64,000 nucleotides of DNA. Origin: CAVWNR01 sp963756525 (lineage in GTDB: Bacteria; Actinomycetota; Actinomycetes; Mycobacteriales; Jatrophihabitantaceae). This document shows, in pieces, positions 26,717 through 35,245 of the stretch. Position numbers and translations under genes: made by a program. The stretch spans positions 1,116,001 through 1,180,000 of the forward strand of contig CAVWNR010000001.1 in NCBI GenBank assembly GCA_963756525.1, written 5' to 3'. How positions within the stretch are numbered: position 1 is the stretch's first letter; the number at the start of each line of letters is the position of its first letter. The notes beneath the pieces were generated by a model. That model saw nothing but the letters and a program-made list of their open reading frames with translations. It was not told where the DNA came from and did no database searches.

Positions 26717-28087
26717 TCAGTCGATCGATTCTGGCTCCTGGCGCCCGTCGGACAGGTCGGCGGCGAAGAGCACGTCGTCGCCGACGCTGAAGATCTGCTG
26801 GCGAGTGAGCGCTATGCCATCCCGGATCAGGTTGGTGCCGAGGTCCCCGACAGCGCTCACGCCGGACCCGACCACCCGCGGCGAGACCGAGACGATGAGT
26901 CGGTCGACGACGCGGTGACGCAGCAGGCTGGTGATGACTCGGGCGCCGCCTTCGACGAGGAGGTTACGAATGCCGATGCTGTGCAGTTCACGCAGGGCGG
27001 CAGTGAGGTTCACCCCGTGGGGGCCGGCGGGAACAGTTCTCACGACGGCTCCGTGCCGAGCGAGCTGCTCCACCCGGGCCGGGTCCGCTCCGATTCGGCC
27101 GATGACCACGGTGGGTGCTTGGTCGTCGAAGAGCTTGGAGGTGACTGGAGTGCGCAAGTCGGAGTCGAGCACGACCCGGGTCGGCGACGCGCCGGCGACC
27201 ATTCGCACGGTGAGCTGCGGGTCGTCGGTGCATGCGGTGCCGACGCCGACAAGCACACCGTCACATGCGGCACGCAGCGCGTGGGCGACCCGGCGCTCCG
27301 GTTCACCGCTGATCCATTTCGAGTCACCGGAGGCAGTAGCTATACGTCCGTCAAGCGTCTGCGCGTATTTGACGACGACGTGTGGCCGGCCGGCATGTCC
27401 ACGGGTAGGGCCGATCAGGGCCGTAACGTCGACCGGCGGCAGCTGGGCTGCAGGCACGGGGATCCCGGCAGGCGCTCGATGGCCCAGCTTGGCCTGTTTC
27501 GTGGACAGGTACTGGTGGTTGCGCAGATGCCCGGCCGTAGCGTGCGGCACGACCTCGTCGACGAGAATGCCGTGCGCGGACAAACCCTCCAATTTAGCTG
27601 GGTTGTTGGTCATTAGGCGGATCCGTGACACGCCGAGCCGCTGCAACACTGCGGCCGCCTCCGAATAATTGCGGCCGTCAACCGGGTAACCGAGCCGGAG
27701 GTTCGCGTCGACCGTGTCGGCGCCGTTGTCCTGCTCCAGATAGGCGCGCAGTTTGCCGATCAACCCGATTCCACGGCCCTCGTGGCCGGTGAGGTACAAC
27801 AGGATGCCCTGGCCGTTGAGCCAGATGTCGCGTAAGGCGGCATGCAGTTGGATCCCGCAGTCGCAGCGCAGCGAGCCGAACACGTCACCGGTCAAGCACT
27901 CGGAGTGTAGCCGGGTCAGTGGTGCCGGTTCCCGATGGTCCGCATCCAGCACGAGCGCGACATGTGTGTTGCCGGACGCAAAACTGAACGCGTGCGCGGT
28001 GAAGGACCCGTAGATTGTCGGTAGTGGCACCGAGCGGACTTCACTGACCAGCATCGAAACTCCATCGGCCAGAGGCATGCCGTGCAT
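26717..28087 (-). CDS. GTP cyclohydrolase II fused to RibD-type reductase
   Basis: Two enzymes in 456 residues. Residues about 15-205 are GTP cyclohydrolase II: zinc Cys 64, 75 and 77 (SECLTGDVFGSLRCDC), GHEGRGIGLIGKLRAY, Tyr 116 and Arg 139 equivalent to the E. coli RibA catalytic Tyr 105 and Arg 128. Residues about 235-450 are the RibD C-terminal reductase (VVKYAQTLDGRIA, GVGTACTDDPQLTVR, LLVEGGARV). There is no RibD deaminase domain. It would open GTP to a pyrimidine and reduce a ribosyl chain or related intermediate. ATG 28054 has the better ribosome site (GGAG); 28087 is the longest start. Only 49 bp separate it from the divergent dehydrogenase. Confidence 0.88.
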   Translation of the reverse strand: MHGMPLADGVSMLVSEVRSVPLPTIYGSFTAHAFSFASGNTHVALVLDADHREPAPLTRLHSECLTGDVFGSLRCDCGIQLHAALRDIWLNGQGILLYLTGHEGRGIGLIGKLRAYLEQDNGADTVDANLRLGYPVDGRNYSEAAAVLQRLGVSRIRLMTNNPAKLEGLSAHGILVDEVVPHATAGHLRNHQYLSTKQAKLGHRAPAGIPVPAAQLPPVDVTALIGPTRGHAGRPHVVVKYAQTLDGRIATASGDSKWISGEPERRVAHALRAACDGVLVGVGTACTDDPQLTVRMVAGASPTRVVLDSDLRTPVTSKLFDDQAPTVVIGRIGADPARVEQLARHGAVVRTVPAGPHGVNLTAALRELHSIGIRNLLVEGGARVITSLLRHRVVDRLIVSVSPRVVGSGVSAVGDLGTNLIRDGIALTRQQIFSVGDDVLFAADLSDGRQEPESID

Positions 28088-28136
28088 GGCGGCAGTGTTC
28101 CCATCTACTCATCACCCAAACAGCTGCTGACACGGG

Positions 28137-29141
28137 ATGGCGGTCATGGACGCGCAAGGCTTGTTCTTCGTTGGTCCGGGCCGGGTCGAGCTCCGGCCCG
28201 TGCAGCTTAGCGTGCCCAGCGCGGACGAGCTGCTCGTGCGGACGATGTTCTCCGGAATCAGTGCCGGCACCGAGCTGCTCGCCTATCGTGGCCAGCTGGA
28301 CCCCGAAATGGCGCGTGACGAAGCGCTCGGTGCGCTCGGCGGTACGTTCCGATACCCGTTCGCCTACGGCTACAGCTGCGTCGGTGAGGTGGAGCGCTCC
28401 CTCACAGACGTCCGCCCGGGTGCGCTGATCTTCGCCTTCCATCCGCACCAGGACCGGTTCGTGGTCGACAGAAACGACGCGATCCTCCTGGACGCTTCGG
28501 CGGACGCTCGACGAGCGACCTGGTTTCCGCTGGTGGAAACGGCGCTGCAGGTGGTTCTCGACTGCGGCGCGATACTCGACGATCTCGTCGTGGTTGTCGG
28601 CTTGGGCGAGCTGGGCACCTTGGTGGCGCTGCTCCTGCAGCGCGCCGGTGCGGTGGTGCTCGGCGTCGAGGCTCGGCCGGAGCGACGGGAGTTGGCGCGC
28701 GCGCAGGGTTTGCGGGTGGGATCCCCAGCGGATGCCGGCTCGCTCGTGGCTGAGCTCGGTAACGGAGGCGGCGCGGCGCTGCTTGTCGAGGCATCCGGTG
28801 CGCCGGATGCACTCGCCGCGTCGCTGGACCTGATGGCCCACGAGGGGACGGTGGTGGTTGCGTCGTGGTACGGCACACGGGATGTGCCGCTGCCGTTGGG
28901 CGGTGCCTTTCACCGGCGCCGGTTGACGATCCGCAGTACTCAGGTATCCACGATCGGCAGTGCGCTGACGGCGCGGTGGGACATCGCGCGTCGCCGGCGA
29001 GCTGCGGTGGCGCTGCTAGCCGAGCTTCCGTTAGCCGAGCTGCCCGTGCTCGAGCTGCCGTTCGAGCGTGCCTCCGAGGCGTATGCCCGGCTCGACTCCG
29101 GCGATGGCGACCACCTGCATGCCCGGCTGCGGTATGAATAA
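28137..29141 (+). CDS. Medium-chain dehydrogenase without zinc ligands
   Basis: A 334-residue MDR-family oxidoreductase with GroES-like N-terminus (FSGISAGTELLAYRG) and nucleotide fold VVVVGLGELGTLVALLL. The Cys of the catalytic zinc site is replaced (SGISAGTE) and there is no structural-Cys loop, as in the bacteriochlorophyllide/BchC-like and quinone-reductase-like branch. It opens a two-gene unit and overlaps the PTPS homologue by 8 bp, so the two should act on one pathway. ATG 28146 is an alternative start. The substrate is unknown. Confidence 0.82.
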   Translation: MAVMDAQGLFFVGPGRVELRPVQLSVPSADELLVRTMFSGISAGTELLAYRGQLDPEMARDEALGALGGTFRYPFAYGYSCVGEVERSLTDVRPGALIFAFHPHQDRFVVDRNDAILLDASADARRATWFPLVETALQVVLDCGAILDDLVVVVGLGELGTLVALLLQRAGAVVLGVEARPERRELARAQGLRVGSPADAGSLVAELGNGGGAALLVEASGAPDALAASLDLMAHEGTVVVASWYGTRDVPLPLGGAFHRRRLTIRSTQVSTIGSALTARWDIARRRRAAVALLAELPLAELPVLELPFERASEAYARLDSGDGDHLHARLRYE

Positions 29142-29535
29142 GCACGTGTACGAAACCGGGACAGCTGCGGCGGTACGGGCCTGGCACGTCATGTCGGGCC
29201 AGCCGGCTCCTGAGGGAGAGCGCCACCACCATGACTATCGTGTCCAAGTGGTCGTCGGACGGGAGAGCCTTGACGACCGCGGCATGGTTGTAGACCTCGA
29301 TCAGTTGACCGGGGCACTAGATCAGCTGACCGATCTCGTCCAGGATGCAGACCTGGATGTGCTGTACCCGGAGCATGCGGGCGCGGTCACCGTCGAGCGT
29401 TTCGCCGAGTGGGTCCACCAGGCGCTGAGCGCCCCGCTGGCGGTCGACCATCCCGGTTTGCAGCTCCAGGTGCGCGTGTGGGAGTCCGCAGACGCCTTCG
29501 GCGGCTACGCCGCGGCACTGCCACGCACCTCATAG
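29134..29535 (+). CDS. 6-pyruvoyltetrahydropterin synthase/QueD homologue without catalytic Cys
   Basis: A 133-residue protein of the tunnelling (T-fold) PTPS family. Zinc ligands appear as His 18 and His 31/33 in ERHHHDYRV, and GMVVDLDQL is the usual strand-helix after it. The cysteine that serves as base in PTPS and QueD should sit a few residues before the His pair, but the protein contains no cysteine at all, so its reaction must differ. It starts inside the end of the dehydrogenase gene (ATGAATAA). Its 3' end overlaps the convergent glycosyltransferase by 31 bp. Confidence 0.85.
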   Translation: MNKHVYETGTAAAVRAWHVMSGQPAPEGERHHHDYRVQVVVGRESLDDRGMVVDLDQLTGALDQLTDLVQDADLDVLYPEHAGAVTVERFAEWVHQALSAPLAVDHPGLQLQVRVWESADAFGGYAAALPRTS

Positions 29536-30605
29536 GCGTCCAGGCACCGTCGTGCGCACGCGTCCCACGTGAACCGATCGAGCACCGAATCGCGAGCTGC
29601 GCGGCCCATCTGCGCACACAGCGCGCGGTCGCGGAGCAGGACGGTCAGCCGGTCGCCGAGGGCCGCAACATCACCGGGCGGCACGAGGAAACCGGTGCGC
29701 CCGTCATCGATGATCTCAGTGAGGCCACCCAGTCGGCTGGCGATCACCGCGGTACCGCTGGCCATCGCCTCCAGTACCGTCAGGCCCAGCAGCTCAGAGA
29801 TCGCCACGCGATGGCCGTAGCACGTCTGTTCGACCGATGGAAGTACGAGCACGCGCGCACGCCGCAACCGCCGCGGTAGGTCGTCCTCGCTGGCTGGCCC
29901 GGCGAAGCGTACGTCGCGTCCGACCGCCAGGCGTTGAAGCAATTGCGGGTAGTCCCGTTCCGGCGCGTGCCGATCATGTCCGGTCGTGCCGATCACCGTC
30001 AGTTCGGCGCCGCGCGGCAGAGCCGCGATCAGCCGGTCCACGCCCTTGTGCGGCGTCAGCCGGCCCACGTACAGCACGCCGTCGCGGGCTAGCTCGCCGT
30101 CCGGACAAAACCGGTCAGGATCGGCGCCCCCGTAGATCACCTTGGTGCGTGCGGGCGGTACCCGCAGCACCTTCGCCGCGAACCGCGACACGGTCAGGAA
30201 CCGGTCGAACAGCATCGGCAGCGCACCACCCCACCCACCGCCGCCCAGGCCGTGGTCAGTGGTCACCAACCAGGTCCGGCCCCGAGTACGGCACGCCACT
30301 GCAGCGAGGCGGCTCGGGGCCGAGCGGGTGTGATGGGTGTGCACGACGTCCGCTCCGCGCAGCAGTCGAGGCAGGCCGAATGCCAGCGGATGCGCGGGAT
30401 GCCCCCGTACGCGCATCAGGCGCCGAAGCACGTGGACGTGCAGGCCGGACGCTTCAGTCCAGGTCGCGGCACTGTCGCCGAAGGTCACCAGATGAACCTC
30501 GGCATACGGCGCGCATGCCCGGGCCAGCTCGATCGGGTATCGTTCGCCGCCACCGAATAACCCCGCGGCGCCGAACGCCGTGGGCGCGACGTGCACGATA
30601 CGCAC
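29505..30605 (-). CDS. Glycosyltransferase, GT4 family (first)
   Basis: A 366-residue retaining glycosyltransferase of GT-B fold. N-terminal GGGERYPIELARA, a central YVGRLTPHKGVDRLIAAL and the C-terminal donor site LTVLEAMASGTAVIASRLGG with the E-x7-E-like pattern. The GTG at 30605 directly abuts the ATG (30606) of the divergent partner. The frame continues upstream to 31208 antisense to that partner but has no similarity there. Donor and acceptor unknown; context suggests a pterin- or pyrimidine-derived acceptor. Confidence 0.87.
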   Translation of the reverse strand: MRIVHVAPTAFGAAGLFGGGERYPIELARACAPYAEVHLVTFGDSAATWTEASGLHVHVLRRLMRVRGHPAHPLAFGLPRLLRGADVVHTHHTRSAPSRLAAVACRTRGRTWLVTTDHGLGGGGWGGALPMLFDRFLTVSRFAAKVLRVPPARTKVIYGGADPDRFCPDGELARDGVLYVGRLTPHKGVDRLIAALPRGAELTVIGTTGHDRHAPERDYPQLLQRLAVGRDVRFAGPASEDDLPRRLRRARVLVLPSVEQTCYGHRVAISELLGLTVLEAMASGTAVIASRLGGLTEIIDDGRTGFLVPPGDVAALGDRLTVLLRDRALCAQMGRAARDSVLDRFTWDACARRCLDAYEVRGSAAA

Positions 30606-31700
30606 ATGCTCAGTGTGGCATTGGTGACCCTCGGCGATCCCAGCACGCTGACCGGCGGCTACCTGTATCACCAACGAGTGGCGGAACTGGCCGGCGCGAA
30701 TGACGCGCGCGTCGAGTTCCTGTCCTTCCCTAACTGGCCTTTTCCCAGTCCCCTGCTGCACTGCGGCCGGATCAGCACGGCGGTACGCGGTTATGACGTC
30801 GTCCTGCTGGACAGCATCGCGGCCGCATACACTGCGCCGCGCCCGCTTGCCCTGCGTGCGCCGGTGGCGGCGATGTTGCATCAGCCGCCAGGGGGCATCG
30901 ACCACGGACCGTTTCGCCGTCGAGTGCAGGCCAGACTCGACCTGCGCGGGTACACCGGCGTCTCCCGATTCCTGGCGGCGAGCCAAAGCATCGCCGATGA
31001 TTTGCTCAGCCGTGGCATCCCCAGCACCGCCGTTCGAGTGGTGCCGCCCGGCACACAACCACCCGCCGCGCTTACCGCGCAACACGAGGACCTGCGAGCC
31101 GGCCGGACGATGGCCTTGCTCAGCGTCGGCAACTGGCTGCCCCGCAAGGGGTTGGCGGACCTGCTGGCCGCGGTCGCTTCGCTGCCACAGCATGCCGTGA
31201 CCCTGCATCTAGTCGGGGACACGGACGTGGACCCCGCCTACCGCCGCCGTATCCAGCGTCGGCTTCGGCAGCCCGACCTGAGCGACCGCGTCGTCGTGCA
31301 CGGCCCCGTGACCCGCCAACGCATCGCTTCGCTCTACGCCTCCGCCGACGCGTTCGCCCTGCCGAGCTACGTCGAGCCGTACGGCACCGCCTACGCCGAG
31401 GCGATGGCCGCCGGGCTACCGGTTCTTGGTTGGCGCACCGGAAACCTTCCGAACCTCGCTCGGCACAACCTCGAAGGGCTCATCTTCTCTCCCGGTGACA
31501 TCGCCAGCCTTGCCGCCGCACTGCACAACCTCAGCAGCAACCCGACCGAGCGGCAGAGGTTGGCCAGAGGTGTCCGCGACCGAGCGCGTTCGCTACCCAG
31601 CTGGGAGCAGACCGCAACAACACTGTTCGCCGAACTGCGGGCGCTGGCGGCGACGCCCGGTGCGCAAGGTCAACGACGGCCGCCGAACTCGCAGTCGTGA
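30606..31700 (+). CDS. Glycosyltransferase, GT4 family (second)
   Basis: A 364-residue GT4-like enzyme. Seen: DPSTLTGGYLYHQRVAEL at the N-terminus, SVGNWLPRKGLADLLAAV at the domain boundary and PSYVEPYGTAYAEAMAAGLP in the donor-binding region. I prefer ATG 30606; GTG 30591 would overlap the divergent partner. Neither divergent gene has a Shine-Dalgarno site, so leaderless transcripts are plausible. Two different GT4 enzymes in one locus imply a disaccharide or two sugar additions. Confidence 0.87.
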   Translation: MLSVALVTLGDPSTLTGGYLYHQRVAELAGANDARVEFLSFPNWPFPSPLLHCGRISTAVRGYDVVLLDSIAAAYTAPRPLALRAPVAAMLHQPPGGIDHGPFRRRVQARLDLRGYTGVSRFLAASQSIADDLLSRGIPSTAVRVVPPGTQPPAALTAQHEDLRAGRTMALLSVGNWLPRKGLADLLAAVASLPQHAVTLHLVGDTDVDPAYRRRIQRRLRQPDLSDRVVVHGPVTRQRIASLYASADAFALPSYVEPYGTAYAEAMAAGLPVLGWRTGNLPNLARHNLEGLIFSPGDIASLAAALHNLSSNPTERQRLARGVRDRARSLPSWEQTATTLFAELRALAATPGAQGQRRPPNSQS

Positions 31701-31921
31701 ATCCGGACATCGCCACAGTCGGCGAGCTCTGCCAAACCGTGCTCGAGCGCCGCGTCGAGCGTGTCTCGCGTCGGAACCTGCACCGCGAGCGCCACTGCGG
31801 CTCCACCGGCGAAATGGTGCCGGCCGTGGAGGTGGCGGCTGGATCGAATTCATCCAACAGCAGCGTCTGGGCACTGGAAGTGCCGTGGCTAGGCTCATGC
31901 AGAGATCTGGAGGTCGTCGGC

Positions 31922-33517
31922 ATGGCGGAGCACTCACATGATCGGCGCGGGTTAGCGCTGCTGGCAATGACCGTCGCGAACGCGATGGTGCTGGTTGACC
32001 AGACCGCAGTACCGCTAATTTTGCCCAGCGTCATTCAGCGTTTCAGCGTTGGCTCGCAGCAGGTCCAGTGGGTGCTCAACGCGAGCCTGCTGCCCTTGGC
32101 GGCCCTGTTGGTCTTCGGGGGACGGCTCGGTGACGTGATCGGCCGCCGACGGACCTTCGTGCTCGGCTGCACCCTGTTCGCCGGTGCATCATTATGTGCC
32201 GGCCTTGCTCCGACCTTTCCCGTGCTGCTGGTGTTCCGGGCCGTGCAGGGTGTGGGCGGTGCGCTCATCCTGCCGACGACGATCGCGATCGTGAGCGCCG
32301 CCTATCCCGGTCAGGAGCGAGGTCGGGCGTTGGGGACGATGGGCGGTGCTGCCGCGGTTGCAGGTGCGTGCGGCCCGGTGGTCGGCGGTGCCCTGACTGC
32401 AATTTTCGGCTGGCGCGCGGTCCTGCTGATCAATGCGCCGCTGGCGGTGCTGGCTGTGCTGGCCACCGTGCGATCGGTGCCGGTGGACCGAGCCCGCGCG
32501 GACACCCAGCGCGTCGATGTGATCGGTAGTGCGCTGCTGGCGGTCGCTATCGTTGGCTTCGTCTTCGGGCTCTCGCAGTCACAGGCTTGGGGCTGGGCGT
32601 CCGCCGCGGTCATCGCCGGGCTCGCGATCAGTGTGGTGGCTGCCGCCGCCTTCGTGACGGTTGAGCGGCGAAGTTCCAACCCGCTGCTGGAGTTCCGACT
32701 TCTCCGCCGATACCCGAATTACCTCGCGTCGACCGTGAGCCAGGCCATCGGCGGCATGGCTGAGATGGGGCTCGGGCTGCTCTTTCCATTACTATTGATC
32801 TTGAACTTGGGGATGGCTCCGGGACTGGCGGGGTTGGCGTTGATCCCCACGACCCTGCCGATGGTTTTTATCGCGCCGTTGGCAGGTCGCTGGTATGACT
32901 GCGTTGGTGGCCGGCTGCCGCTCGCGGCCGGGTTCGCGACCCTGGCGCTCGCGGGTCTCGTGCTGGGGGCGGGTGTCCACGGCAACAACTACTGGATCCT
33001 GCTACCCGGCCTGGTGATTTACGGGATCGGTCTGGCGTTGGTCCTCACCATTAACGACCCGGTGTGCCTCGATACGCTCCCCGAGCAGTCGCACGGTCAA
33101 GCGTCAGGAGTCTCCGCTACCGCGGAGCAGTTCGGCGGCGCGATCGGCATCTCCGTTCTCTACCTGTTATTCCATGCCACCTATGTCGCGCGGCTGCGCA
33201 CCAACATTGATGCGAGCCCACTGAAGGACTTGACTGCCACGCAGTACCTGCGGCTGAAAGCCGACATCATCAGCGCCGAGCAAACCGGACTGCGCAAGTC
33301 GACTTTCGATCCTCGATTCGTTGCCTACCTCAAGAGCGCGCTGGATGCGTCGAACTGGGGGTTCACCGCGGCGTTCCTGGCAACCACGATCCTCGCGGTG
33401 GCCGGTGTCTTCATCGTCTGGAGGTTGGTCCGCAAGCCGGACGGCCCTGCCCAGTCCACGTCCGGATGTGAGGAGAACACTGCCGCTTCCTTCACGCCGA
33501 CTCCGGAGGTCCCCTAA
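31922..33517 (+). CDS. MFS transporter, DHA2 drug:H+ antiporter type (first)
   Basis: A 531-residue membrane protein with 12-14 predicted helices. The DHA2 signatures are visible: DQTAVPLILPSV in helix 1, GRLGDVIGRRRTF loop motif A, FRAVQGVGGALILPTTIAIV, and GPVVGGALTAIFGWRAVLLI motif C. It would export a hydrophobic or amphipathic compound using the proton gradient. The ATG at 31922 is eight bases after GGAGG; the longer frame from 31697 is not supported. It follows the second glycosyltransferase on the same strand after 221 bp and could export that locus's product (inference). Confidence 0.9.
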   Translation: MAEHSHDRRGLALLAMTVANAMVLVDQTAVPLILPSVIQRFSVGSQQVQWVLNASLLPLAALLVFGGRLGDVIGRRRTFVLGCTLFAGASLCAGLAPTFPVLLVFRAVQGVGGALILPTTIAIVSAAYPGQERGRALGTMGGAAAVAGACGPVVGGALTAIFGWRAVLLINAPLAVLAVLATVRSVPVDRARADTQRVDVIGSALLAVAIVGFVFGLSQSQAWGWASAAVIAGLAISVVAAAAFVTVERRSSNPLLEFRLLRRYPNYLASTVSQAIGGMAEMGLGLLFPLLLILNLGMAPGLAGLALIPTTLPMVFIAPLAGRWYDCVGGRLPLAAGFATLALAGLVLGAGVHGNNYWILLPGLVIYGIGLALVLTINDPVCLDTLPEQSHGQASGVSATAEQFGGAIGISVLYLLFHATYVARLRTNIDASPLKDLTATQYLRLKADIISAEQTGLRKSTFDPRFVAYLKSALDASNWGFTAAFLATTILAVAGVFIVWRLVRKPDGPAQSTSGCEENTAASFTPTPEVP

Positions 33518-33621
33518 CGAGGGGTGCCGCCGGGTCCGGGTCAGGTCGGGGCGCCGATGCACCCGCGGATCCGGCACGAAATGAGCGTGTCCGGCTGCAC
33601 ACCTCGGTAGCATGCCGTAGC

Positions 33622-35223
33622 GTGACGTCTTCGCCCCCTTCGCGCACGCAGGCCGGGGCGACCGCCAAGCACCGGGCCAAGCCTGCTGGGCGCGCGGCTC
33701 GACCGTCGGGGACCGACCCGAAGTGGTGGACGCTGGTCGCGGTCTGCCTTGGCACGTTCATGCTGCTGCTTGACATCACGATCGTGAATGTCGCGCTGCC
33801 GGACATCCAGACCAGCCTGGGGGCAACGTTCTCCGATTTGCAGTGGGTCATCGACGCCTACGCCCTGACGCTGGCCGCGTTCCTGCTGACCACCGGGTCG
33901 CTGGCCGACCTGTTCGGACGTCGCCGGCTGTATCTGGCCGGCCTGGTGCTGTTCACCGGCGCGTCGGCACTGTGCGGCGCCGCGCAGTCACCGCTGATGC
34001 TCGAACTTTCCCGCGGGCTGCAGGGCATCGGCGGAGCGACCATGTTCTCGGTTTCCCTGGCGTTGCTGGCCAGCGCCTTCCATGGCCCGGAGCGCGGGGT
34101 GGCCTTCGGCGTGTGGGGCGCGATCACCGGGGTTGCGGTGGCCGTCGGGCCGATCGTCGGCGGCGGATTGGTCTCCGGGCTGTCCTGGCGGTGGATTTTC
34201 TTCGTCAACCTGCCCATCGGCGCGTTCGCATTGGCCCTCACCGCGGTCAAGGTCATCGAGTCGCGTGACGAGCACGCCCGCCGCCCGGACTGGGCGGGCT
34301 TCGCGCTGTTCTCGGCGGCCCTGGCCTGTCTGATCTACGCGCTGATCGAATCCGGTCGTCGCGGGTTCACCGCCGCGTCGGTGGTCGGCTGTTTCGCGGC
34401 CGCCGCCGTCCTGCTCGTCGCGTTCCTCGTCGTAGAGGCCCGCGGCGCGCACCCGATGTTCGATCTGCGGCTGTTCCGGCTACCCACCTTCGTCGGCGGC
34501 AACATCGCCGCGTTCGGGGTCTCCGCCGGAATCTTCTCAGTGCTGCTCTACTTGGTCCTCTACCTGCAAGACGTGCTCGGCTACAGCGCGCTGCAGACCG
34601 GCCTGCGGCTGCTCATCCTCTCCGGCGGCATCCTGCTGGTCAGCGGCGTGGCCGGCCGGCTCAGCTCGAAGGTACCGGTCCGCGTCCTGATCGGCCCCGG
34701 GCTGCTGCTGGCCGGCATCGGGCTGTTGCTGATGCGCGGCCTGACCGCGAGCACCGGGTGGACTCACCTGATCCCCGGTCTGCTCGTGGCCGGCATCGGC
34801 GTCGGGTTCATCAACCCGCCGCTGGCCTCCACCGCGGTCGGTGTGGTGCAGCCGCGGCGCGCCGGGATGGCCTCCGGCATCAACTCGACCTTCCGCCAGG
34901 TCGGCATCGCCACCGGCATCGCACTGCTCGGCACGCTGTTCGCCAACCAGCTGACCTCCGCCGTGGCTGACCGGGTGGCGCGCACTCCGCTCGCGCCACG
35001 CAGCGCCGACATCAGCACTGCCCTTCGCAACGGTGCTGCGGGTCGGCTGTTCGCCACCGCCGCGCCGCAGCAGCGCGGTCAACTCACCGAGGTCGTGCGC
35101 GGCAGCTTCACCGCAGCACTCAACGAGGTCCTCCTGGTGGCGGCGATTATCAGCTTCGCCTCCGCGGTATTGGCCTTCCTGCTCATCCGCTCGAAGGACT
35201 TCGCCGCCCACGACCAGCCCTGA
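33622..35223 (+). CDS. MFS transporter, DHA2 drug:H+ antiporter type (second)
   Basis: A 533-residue EmrB/QacA-like exporter with about 14 helices. DITIVNVALPDIQ in helix 1, ADLFGRRRLYLAG in the loop, RGLQGIGGATMF and GPIVGGGLVSGLSWRWIFFVNLP are its family signatures. A basic, Pro/Lys/Arg-rich N-terminus precedes helix 1. Sequence differs enough from the previous gene that it is not a recent tandem duplicate. It ends 22 bp from the convergent DUF2127 gene. Confidence 0.92.
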   Translation: MTSSPPSRTQAGATAKHRAKPAGRAARPSGTDPKWWTLVAVCLGTFMLLLDITIVNVALPDIQTSLGATFSDLQWVIDAYALTLAAFLLTTGSLADLFGRRRLYLAGLVLFTGASALCGAAQSPLMLELSRGLQGIGGATMFSVSLALLASAFHGPERGVAFGVWGAITGVAVAVGPIVGGGLVSGLSWRWIFFVNLPIGAFALALTAVKVIESRDEHARRPDWAGFALFSAALACLIYALIESGRRGFTAASVVGCFAAAAVLLVAFLVVEARGAHPMFDLRLFRLPTFVGGNIAAFGVSAGIFSVLLYLVLYLQDVLGYSALQTGLRLLILSGGILLVSGVAGRLSSKVPVRVLIGPGLLLAGIGLLLMRGLTASTGWTHLIPGLLVAGIGVGFINPPLASTAVGVVQPRRAGMASGINSTFRQVGIATGIALLGTLFANQLTSAVADRVARTPLAPRSADISTALRNGAAGRLFATAAPQQRGQLTEVVRGSFTAALNEVLLVAAIISFASAVLAFLLIRSKDFAAHDQP

Positions 35224-35245
35224 CCGCCAGTGCGCAACGCAGCGG

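Noticed and set aside
29134..29535. Assignment as queD of queuosine synthesis
   Set aside because: No queC, queE or queF homologue nearby and the catalytic Cys is missing.
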